In this document: positions 56,687 to 64,000 of the stretch, in pieces
How positions within the stretch are numbered: the stretch's first letter is position 1
Layout of the letters: each line of letters opens with the position of its first letter
Source: Parvularcula dongshanensis
GTDB lineage: Bacteria > Pseudomonadota > Alphaproteobacteria > Caulobacterales > Parvularculaceae
Length of the DNA: 64,000 nt
Direction of reading: 5' to 3'
NCBI RefSeq assembly: GCF_014199615.1
Contig: NZ_JACHOB010000004.1
Span: 62,001 to 126,000, forward strand
Made by a program: the position numbers and the translations under genes
Notes under the pieces: generated by a model
What the model was told of the DNA's origin: nothing
What the model saw: only the letters and a program-made list of their open reading frames with translations
The model's database searches: none

Positions 56687-57097
56687 ATGACGAAGAAGAC
56701 CGAAGCGATACAGACCTTCCTGGTGCGGACGGTCCTCGTCCAGACGGTGCTCCCCGCCGCCCTGATCGTCGGCATCGCCTACAACGCGCTCGTCACGGTG
56801 AACGGCGAGGAAGGGCGCAAGGCGGCGCACCTTCTGCGTGAGGAAGTGGCCGAGCAGACGGCGCGCCTCGACGAGGCCCGCGCGCGTACGGCGGCGCTGT
56901 CCGATCACGCCGACAGGCTGCTGACGGCCTCCTTGGACCAGGACCTCCTCGAGGAGCGCCTGCGGGCGCGCCTTGGTCTCGTGGCGCAGGACGAATACAT
57001 GGTCCGCATGGGCGACGTCGATCGCCTGGCCGGCCTGGAGACGCTTGATGACCCCGTCCAGTACGCTGCGCTTCGAGCGGGAGGAAGCGGACGGTAG
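56687..57097 (+). CDS. FtsB/DivIC-family septum formation protein
   Basis: About 136 aa. One N-terminal membrane helix (TVLVQTVLPAALIVGIAYNALV) is followed by a heptad coiled-coil (LREEVAEQTARLDEARARTAALSDHADRLL) and a closing DLLEERLRARLGLVAQDEYMVRMG. The last pattern, ExxARexLGlvxpgE, is FtsB's. FtsB joins FtsL and FtsQ to activate septal wall synthesis. The start is uncertain: an ATG at 56672 is in frame but its AAGG is too close. Confidence 0.85.
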   Translation: MTKKTEAIQTFLVRTVLVQTVLPAALIVGIAYNALVTVNGEEGRKAAHLLREEVAEQTARLDEARARTAALSDHADRLLTASLDQDLLEERLRARLGLVAQDEYMVRMGDVDRLAGLETLDDPVQYAALRAGGSGR

Positions 57098-57344
57098 GGG
57101 GCGCCTCCTCGCCATCGGCGAGGCCGGCGTAGCCGAACTCACCTACAGGATCGAAGGCGACCGCCTGATCGCGACCCATACCGGCGTGCCACCGTCGATG
57201 GAGGGCAGGGGCGTCGGCACGGCGCTGATCGAGCGCCTCTACGAGCTCGTCACGGAGCGCGGCCTGAAGGTCGTGCCCGCCTGCTCCTTCGTGCGCGTGA
57301 AGATGGGACGACGGCCCGAGTGGCGGGCGGTGCTCGCGGCGTAG
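57048..57344 (+). CDS. YidJ/Gtn-like small GNAT acetyltransferase
   Basis: About 98 aa. RFEREEADGRGRLLAIGEAGVAELTYRIEGDRLIATHTGVPPSMEGRGVGTALIERLYELVTERGLKVVPACSFVRVKM matches the short GNAT group PF14542; GRGVGTAL is the acetyl-CoA loop. Its substrate is unknown. The ATG at 57048 overlaps the FtsB-like gene by 50 bases; no later start keeps the first strand. Confidence 0.82.
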   Translation: MTPSSTLRFEREEADGRGRLLAIGEAGVAELTYRIEGDRLIATHTGVPPSMEGRGVGTALIERLYELVTERGLKVVPACSFVRVKMGRRPEWRAVLAA

Positions 57345-57518
57345 CCGCGCCCCCCTGGGGAGAAGGCCGGTTGCGGGCGCCAAGGCGGTCTCGGACCGCC
57401 GTGCGGCGTCGCCCTTGATCTGTAGCGTTATATCGAATAACGGTAAAACGGCGGTATTGGGGGGGCGATGCCGAGCCGAATGGCGGCTTTGCGCCGTCAC
57501 GACGCGAGAAGACCGACG

Positions 57519-58999
57519 ATGCTGATCCTACTCGCCGCAGCGGCGCTTCTGCAGACCCTTTCGGAGGCTGATCTCCGCGATCAGATCCTTACCGCCGACA
57601 ACGTTCTCTTCGAGCGGGCCTTCAACGCGTGCGACCTCGAAGCGCTGCACGACATCCTGCTGCCCGATGCGGAGATGATCCACGACCAGTCCGGCATGAA
57701 CCGGGGGCGCGAGGCGTTCATGCGTCCGGTCCGTGAGAACATCTGCAACGGCGGACCGAAGAAACCCATCCGCCGACGCATCTACGAGAGCACGGAGATC
57801 TACCCGCTCTATCAGGACGGGCAGCTCTACGGCGCGATCCAACGCGGCCAGCACGAGTTCTTCCTTCGAGAAGAGGGGCAGCCGCTGCTGCTGACGAACC
57901 GGGCGCGCTACTCCACCGTCTGGCTGCTGACGGATAACGGCTGGAAGCTGAAGACGGCGCTCTCTTGGGACCACCTCAACCCTATCGAGAACGGTCCGCT
58001 TGATGCGGACGTGCTCACCGCCGGGTTCGACGGCGAAGACGAGTTCAGCAGGCTGCTCTTGGCCCACGATATCATGGCGGAGAACGTCGCGACCGTGCGG
58101 GGCGGCGCCCTGACCGAAGAGCGCGCCATGGGCTTGGCGGCGCCGGGGCGCCCGGCCGCCACCGACACGATCTACAACGTCGCCTCGCTCGCCAAGCCGG
58201 TCTCGGCCCTGCTGGCGCTGCGCCTCGTGGACACCGGACTGCTCGGGCTCGACGAGCCGCTCGCGCCCTATTGGACCGATCCCGACCTCGAAGGCTCGCC
58301 TTTCGCGAAGGAGGTCACGGCCCGCCACGTCCTCAGCCACACGAGCGGCTTGCCGAACTGGCGCTACCTCGACGAGGGCGGCGGGGGGGGCGACTGCGGT
58401 TCCTGACCGAGCCGGGAACAGCCTACGGCTACTCGGGCGAAGGCTTCGAGTGGCTCCGCCGGGCGGTCGAGATCAAGAGCGGCCGGACCTGGGAGGACCT
58501 CGCACGGGACTACGTGTTCGTGCCGGCCCGGATGACCTCAACCTCCTTCCTCTATCCGTCCGCTTCGCAAGATCGGGTCGCTGCCCGTTACGACGCGACA
58601 GGCGAGCCGGTCACTGCCGAACCTCACGGCGAGGCGAACGCGGCTGCGAACCTGATGACGACGGCCGGCGACTACGCCCGCTTCTTGATCTTCGTGATGG
58701 GGGGCGGGGGGCTCGCGGAAGACTTGGCGGCGGACATGCTGTCTCCTCAAATCGTCACGGGCTCGAACAAGGCGTTCGGGCTCGGATGGGAGATCCTGGA
58801 GGACGTCCGAGGGAACGAGGACGCCATCTAGCACTCCAGCTTGGACGCGGGCGTCCGCTCACTCGCCATCGGCTACCCCGAGGCGGGCGGGGGGATCGTG
58901 ATCCTGTCGAACTCCGACAAAGCGGTGCCGAGCTGGGGTCTCATCCTGGAGGAAGAGTTCGGGGACGCCGGGGCGGAGATCGTCCGGCGCAACCGGTGA
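57519..58999 (+). pseudogene. DUF4440 + beta-lactamase-family (class C/S12) hydrolase, disrupted
   Basis: The frame from the ATG at 57519 codes for a signal-like start, an NTF2/DUF4440-type domain (EADLRDQILTADNVLFERAFNACDLEALHDIL) and the front of a serine beta-lactamase-like domain (YNVASLAKPVSALLAL with SxxK; RHVLSHTSGLPNW). It then stops soon after a G8 run at 58383-58390. Adding one G restores RFLTEPGTAYGYSGEGFEWL (YxG motif) and onward. A second lesion follows: GNEDAI is followed by TAG at 58829-58831 where relatives read Trp, and coding resumes as HSSLDAGVRSLAIGYPEAGGGIV to 58999. Two independent lesions argue for a true pseudogene. Confidence 0.8.
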
Positions 59000-59009
59000 G
59001 GCGCACCGG

Positions 59010-60218
<1,209 letters not shown>

Positions 60219-60270
60219 TCACCCTCTACGCGTCGGTGTCCTTATCCGCGCCAACACGAAGGGGAGGAGA

Positions 60271-60307
60271 GAGCTCTCGGCGGACCGGTGCGATCCGCCG
60301 AGAGCTC
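60271..60307. terminator. Perfect 14-bp hairpin at the end of the efflux channel gene
   Basis: GAGCTCTCGGCGGA (60271-60284) is matched exactly by 60294-60307 with a 9-base loop. It covers the stop region of the OMF gene on the minus strand and lies upstream of the permease. No T-run on either side. Confidence 0.5.
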
Positions 60308-61784
60308 AGCGTTCGGCGAGGCGCATCTCTTCTTCGGGGGCGAGACCGCCGAGCGCCCGGTAGAGGGCGACGACGTTGCCCGCCTCGATGAGGCGCGCGG
60401 CGACGCGTTCGCGGCGGGCGGTGTAGTCTTCCCGCTGCGCGTCGAGGACGGAGAGGTAGTCCTCGACCCCCGCCTCGTAGCGCCGCTCGGCCAGGTTCAG
60501 CGTCAGGGCGGCCGCGTCCGCCAAGCGGTCCGTGGCCTCGATCCGGTCGGCGATGGTCGCCCGCGTCGCCAGGGCGTCGGCGACCTCGCGGAAGGCCGTC
60601 TGGATCGCGTACTCGTAGGCGGCTTGCGCCTGTGCGCGCTCGGCCTTCGCCCGGCCGAGGTTCCCGCGCAGCCCGCCGCCCGCGAAGATCGGGAGCGTCA
60701 CTTGCGGCGAGAAGCTCCAGAAGCCGGTGCCCGAGCCGAAGAGGGCGTCGAGCTCCGTGCTCGACGTGCCGCCCGTCGCGGTCAGCGAGAGGCGGGGAAA
60801 GAAGGACGCCCGCGCCGCACCGATGTCCGCGTTCGAGGCGAGGAGGCGGTGCTCCGCCGCAAGCACGTCGGGGCGGCCGAGGAGCACGCTCGAGGGCACG
60901 GCCGCCGGAAGCTCCCGCCGCAGCGCGACGTCGCCGATCGTAGCGGAGTCGTCGACCGTGGGGAGCTGCGGCAGCCCGACGAGGAGGCGGAGCGCATTCT
61001 CGTCGATGCGCACCTGCGCGGCGAGGGCGGCTGCATCAATGCGCGCGCGCTCGATCGACAGGAGGACGCGCTGGCGGTCGACCTCGGTACCGACGCCGCC
61101 TTCGAACCGGCGGGTGGTGAGGTCGAGCGCCTCGGCTTGGTTGTCGACCGTGCTACGCGCGATGGCGAGCAGTTCCCGGTCCGCCGCGAGCTGCAGGTAG
61201 GACTCAGCGACCGCCGAGACGAGCGCGACCTCGGTCGAGCGGCGCGCGGCGTCGGTCGCGAAGTAGGCTTCGAGCGCCTGGCGGTTGAGGCTCCGAAGCC
61301 TGCCGAAGAGATCGAGCTCGAAGGCGGAGATGCCTGCGGTGGCCGAGTAGCGCTCGATCGTGAAGGACTGGCCGCCGGTGGCCTCGCCGCCGCCGTCGGT
61401 CTCGCCGTCGCCCGTCACGACCGGCGTGCCGAAGGCCCCCGCGGAGGCGTTCGACCCGTAGTGGTCACGCGAGTAGGCGCCGCTCGCCGCGATGTTCGGC
61501 AAGCTGTCCGCGCGCTGGATGCGGTAGAGGGCACGGGCCCGCTCGACGTCGAGCGCGGCCTGGCGGAGGGTCCTGTTGTTCTCGAGGGCAGCCTCGATCA
61601 GCGCGGCGAGCTCGGGCTCCTGGAAGACCTCGCGCCAGCCGAGGCCGGCGTCCGTCACCGTTGGGCCTTCGAGGCCGTAGCTCGCGGCTTCGGGCACCGG
61701 CGCGTCCGGGCGGTCGTAGGAGGGATCGAGGCTGACGCAGCCTGCGAGCGCCGTCGCGGCGAGGAGAAGGATCGTCTTGCGCAT
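60306..61784 (-). CDS. RND efflux outer-membrane channel lipoprotein (NodT/OprM type)
   Basis: About 492 aa. The lipobox ALAGC gives Cys16. WREVFQEPELAALIEAALENNRTLRQAALDVERARALYRIQRADSLPNIAASG and its mirror in the second half (RPDVLAAEHRLLASNADIGAARASFFPRLSLT) are the two homologous repeats of TolC-type trimers. The C-terminal half ends LAERRYEAGVEDYLSVLDAQR. It forms the exit duct for the RND pump encoded 5 bases upstream. The frame is open to 62594, but the ATG at 61784 begins the lipoprotein signal. Confidence 0.94.
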   Translation of the reverse strand: MRKTILLLAATALAGCVSLDPSYDRPDAPVPEAASYGLEGPTVTDAGLGWREVFQEPELAALIEAALENNRTLRQAALDVERARALYRIQRADSLPNIAASGAYSRDHYGSNASAGAFGTPVVTGDGETDGGGEATGGQSFTIERYSATAGISAFELDLFGRLRSLNRQALEAYFATDAARRSTEVALVSAVAESYLQLAADRELLAIARSTVDNQAEALDLTTRRFEGGVGTEVDRQRVLLSIERARIDAAALAAQVRIDENALRLLVGLPQLPTVDDSATIGDVALRRELPAAVPSSVLLGRPDVLAAEHRLLASNADIGAARASFFPRLSLTATGGTSSTELDALFGSGTGFWSFSPQVTLPIFAGGGLRGNLGRAKAERAQAQAAYEYAIQTAFREVADALATRATIADRIEATDRLADAAALTLNLAERRYEAGVEDYLSVLDAQREDYTARRERVAARLIEAGNVVALYRALGGLAPEEEMRLAER

Positions 61785-61789
61785 GAAGG

Positions 61790-64000
61790 TCACTCCGCGG
61801 CGAGGGCCGAGGGGACCTCGGCGTTCTCCGCTTCGACGCCGCGACGCAGCGGCCGCCTGGAGAAGACCCGGCGGACGAGGACGTAGGCGAGAGGGGTGAA
61901 GAAGATGCCGAGGGCGGAGGCCGCGATGGTCCCGCCGAGCACGCTGATGCCGATGGCCGAGCGTCCGGCCGCGCCGGCGCCGCTGGCAAGCGCGAGGGGG
62001 ACGACGCCGAGGCCGAAGGCGAAGGAGGTCATCAGGATCGGACGCAGGCGAAGGTGCGCCGCCTCGATCGCGGCTTCCCGCGGGCTCGCGCCTGCTTCCT
62101 CGGCCTCCTTGGCGAACTCGACGATGAGGATCGCGTTCTTCGCCGACAGGCCGATCACGGCGAGGAGCCCGACCTGCAGGAAGATGTCGTTGGACAGCCC
62201 CGTCAGCAGGACCGCCGCGACCGCGCCCATGACGCCCAAGGGAACGATCATCAGGACCGAGATCGGCACGGTCCAACTCTCGTAGAGGGCGGCGAGGCAC
62301 AAGAAGACCACGAGGACCGACAGGATGTAGAGGGTCGTCGTCTGACCGGAGACCTCGATCTCCTCGGCCGACAAGCCCGTCCATTCGATGTCGAAGCCCG
62401 GGGGCAGCTGGCTCGCCATCTGCTCGATCTCCTCGATCGCGACGCCCGAGCTGACGCCCGGCGCGGCGGAGCCGGTGAGGGCCATGGCAGGCACGCCGTT
62501 GTAGCGCTCGAGCCTCGGCGAGCCCGTCACCCAGGCCGTGTCGGCGAAGGCGGAGAAGGGCACGAGGTCGCCGTTCCTGTTCGGAACCCGCCACAGGAGG
62601 ATGTCCTCCGGCGTGCCCCGGTAGGGCGCGTCGGCGGAGACGTAGACGCGCTTGATCCGGCCCCTGTCGAGAAAGTCGTTGACGTAGACCCCGCCAAGCG
62701 CCGTCGCGAGGGTCGTGTTGACGGCGGTCGTGTCGAGGCCCGCCGAGAGCGCCCGGTCGTAGTCGATGTCGACCGAGATCTGGGGGACGTCCTCGAGACC
62801 GTTCGGGCGGACGCCGACAAGGTTCGGGTTCTGCGCGGCCATGCCGAGCATCTGGTTGCGCGCCTGTAGGAGGCCTTCGTGCCCGGCGCCGCCCCGGTCC
62901 TGGACGTAGACGTCGAAGCCGGAGGACTGGCCGAGGCCCGGGACGGAGGGCGGGGTGAAGGCGAAGACGCGGGCTTCCCTGATCTGGGAGAAGCGGCCCA
63001 TGGCGCGGCCCGCGACGGCAGAGGCGGAGTTCTGCGCGCCGGGACGCTCGTCCCAGTCGCGAAGCCGGACGAAGGCGGTGCCCGCGTTCTGGCCCTGACC
63101 CGAGAAGCTGAAGCCCGCCGCCGTGAAGACGTGTTCGACGGCTTCGGACTCTTCGTTGAGGAAGTAGTCGCGCACCTGCTCGAGCACGGCCTCGGTCCGC
63201 TCGAAGGTCGCGCCGGGGGGCAGCTGAACGAGGGCGAACATGGAGCCCTGGTCCTCGTCGGGCAGGAAGGACTGCTCAATCCGGCTGAAGGCGAAGAGGC
63301 TGACGGCGGTCAGCGCGACGAAGATCGCGAAGAAGCGGCCGGAGCGCGCGAGCACGGCCTGGACGCCGCGGGCGTGACCGCGCGCCGTCGCGTTGAAGGC
63401 GCGGTCGAACCAGTGGAGCGGCGCGGCGAGCCGGTAGCGCCACGTGCCGGGCTCGGCCTCTTGCGCCTGGCGGCGCGGCTTGAGCAGCGTCGCGCAGAGC
63501 GCAGGCGTGAGCACGAGCGCGAAGAAGACCGAAAGACCCATGACGGTGACGATGGTCACCGCGAACTGGCGGTAGATGACGCCCGCCGTGCCGGGGAAGA
63601 AGGCCATCGGCACGAAGACCGCCGAGAGGACGGTACCGATGCCGACGAGCGCCGAGGTGATCTGCCCCATCGCCTTGCGCGTGGCGGGGACGGGGTCGAG
63701 CCCTTCCTCCTCCATCACGCGGTCCACGTTCTCGATGACCACGATGGCGTCGTCGACGAGGAGGCCGATGGCGAGGACCATGGCGAGCATGGTCAGCGTG
63801 TTGATCGAGTATCCGAGGAACAGGAGGATCGCGAGCGTGCCCAACAGGACGACCGGAACGGTGATCATGACGATCAGCGTGGCGCGGATCTTCTGCAGGA
63901 ACAGGAACATGATGATGAAGACGAAGAAGCCCGCCTCGAACAGCGTCTTCACGACCTCATGGATCGACTCGTCGATGAAGGGCGTCGTGTCGACAGGGAT
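61790..64000 (-). CDS. RND multidrug efflux transporter (AcrB/MexB, HAE1), N-terminally cut
   Basis: About 736 codons lie in the window; the N-terminal about 300 residues lie beyond its end. It begins in the first half before helices 2-6: TLIVMITVPVVLLGTLAILLFLGYSINTLTMLAMVLAIGLLVDDAIVVIENVDRVMEEE carries the GLLVDDAIVVIENV motif with the paired Asp residues of the proton relay. The second periplasmic domain and helices 7-12 follow (NAILIVEFAKEAEE). It uses the proton gradient to pump drugs, bile salts or solvents through the outer channel encoded next. The membrane-fusion protein gene should lie beyond 64000. Confidence 0.95.
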   Translation of the reverse strand: MPVDTTPFIDESIHEVVKTLFEAGFFVFIIMFLFLQKIRATLIVMITVPVVLLGTLAILLFLGYSINTLTMLAMVLAIGLLVDDAIVVIENVDRVMEEEGLDPVPATRKAMGQITSALVGIGTVLSAVFVPMAFFPGTAGVIYRQFAVTIVTVMGLSVFFALVLTPALCATLLKPRRQAQEAEPGTWRYRLAAPLHWFDRAFNATARGHARGVQAVLARSGRFFAIFVALTAVSLFAFSRIEQSFLPDEDQGSMFALVQLPPGATFERTEAVLEQVRDYFLNEESEAVEHVFTAAGFSFSGQGQNAGTAFVRLRDWDERPGAQNSASAVAGRAMGRFSQIREARVFAFTPPSVPGLGQSSGFDVYVQDRGGAGHEGLLQARNQMLGMAAQNPNLVGVRPNGLEDVPQISVDIDYDRALSAGLDTTAVNTTLATALGGVYVNDFLDRGRIKRVYVSADAPYRGTPEDILLWRVPNRNGDLVPFSAFADTAWVTGSPRLERYNGVPAMALTGSAAPGVSSGVAIEEIEQMASQLPPGFDIEWTGLSAEEIEVSGQTTTLYILSVLVVFLCLAALYESWTVPISVLMIVPLGVMGAVAAVLLTGLSNDIFLQVGLLAVIGLSAKNAILIVEFAKEAEEAGASPREAAIEAAHLRLRPILMTSFAFGLGVVPLALASGAGAAGRSAIGISVLGGTIAASALGIFFTPLAYVLVRRVFSRRPLRRGVEAENAEVPSALAAE

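Overview
The window is high-GC bacterial DNA with strongly G/C-biased third codon positions, so many long antisense frames are open by chance. Gene content points to an alphaproteobacterium, probably an aquatic or marine Caulobacterales/Parvularculales-type organism. The evidence is the two TonB-dependent receptors, one sitting beside a SapC/cupin/tryptophan-halogenase set, the HWE histidine kinase, the RepA/RepB pair of repABC type, and the rlpA-dacC-tmk-holB-tatD operon. Assignment below class is a guess. No rRNA, tRNA, CRISPR array or transposase was seen.

Layout. 1-6.8 kb: uptake locus on the minus strand (TonB receptor, SapC, cupin-8 protein, flavin halogenase, start of a further secreted protein). 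7.3-12 kb: YghU-type GST, GH35 glycosidase, CE20-like acetylesterase with a probable ATT start. 12-15.7 kb: Nramp transporter, PepSY membrane protein, NmrA-like reductase. 15.7-22.4 kb: a same-strand group of YfiR-like protein, second TonB receptor, a two-helix membrane protein and an Hsp70-like ATPase with a membrane-inserting tail. The last two are a translationally coupled pair I cannot assign to a known system. 22.6-31.3 kb: nine tightly coupled genes, rlpA-dacC-tmk-holB-tatD-MBL-ydbH-ynbE-ydbL, joining wall remodelling and DNA precursor/replication genes to an envelope lipid bridge. 31.4-35.1 kb: a frameshifted gene, a glycosyltransferase, a DUF2141 protein and a GH10 xylanase. 35.2-39 kb: nuoA-B-C-D with two small genes inserted; the series stops after nuoD. 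39.2-44.1 kb: AT3-like membrane protein, a RepB/RepA partition module with two perfect 16-bp parS-like palindromes but no repC, and a CE2 acetylesterase. 44.5-57.3 kb: housekeeping genes (lon, chorismate mutase, HU, pyrG, rpmF, eno, ftsB-like) with an HWE kinase and an M49-like metallopeptidase. 57.5-64 kb: a decayed DUF4440/beta-lactamase-family gene, an ArsP/YraQ-type permease, and an RND efflux pump with its outer-membrane channel, cut by the window end.

How the genes fit together. GH10, CE2, CE20-like and GH35 enzymes with the SapC/halogenase TonB locus suggest growth on acetylated plant or algal polysaccharide, though the genes are scattered. The essential genes mark this as chromosome, so the repAB-parS module is either an integrated plasmid remnant or an adopted second partition system. 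The most interesting places are the Hsp70-like/membrane-protein pair and its link to yfiR and the receptor, the repAB-parS module without repC, and the broken nuo series.
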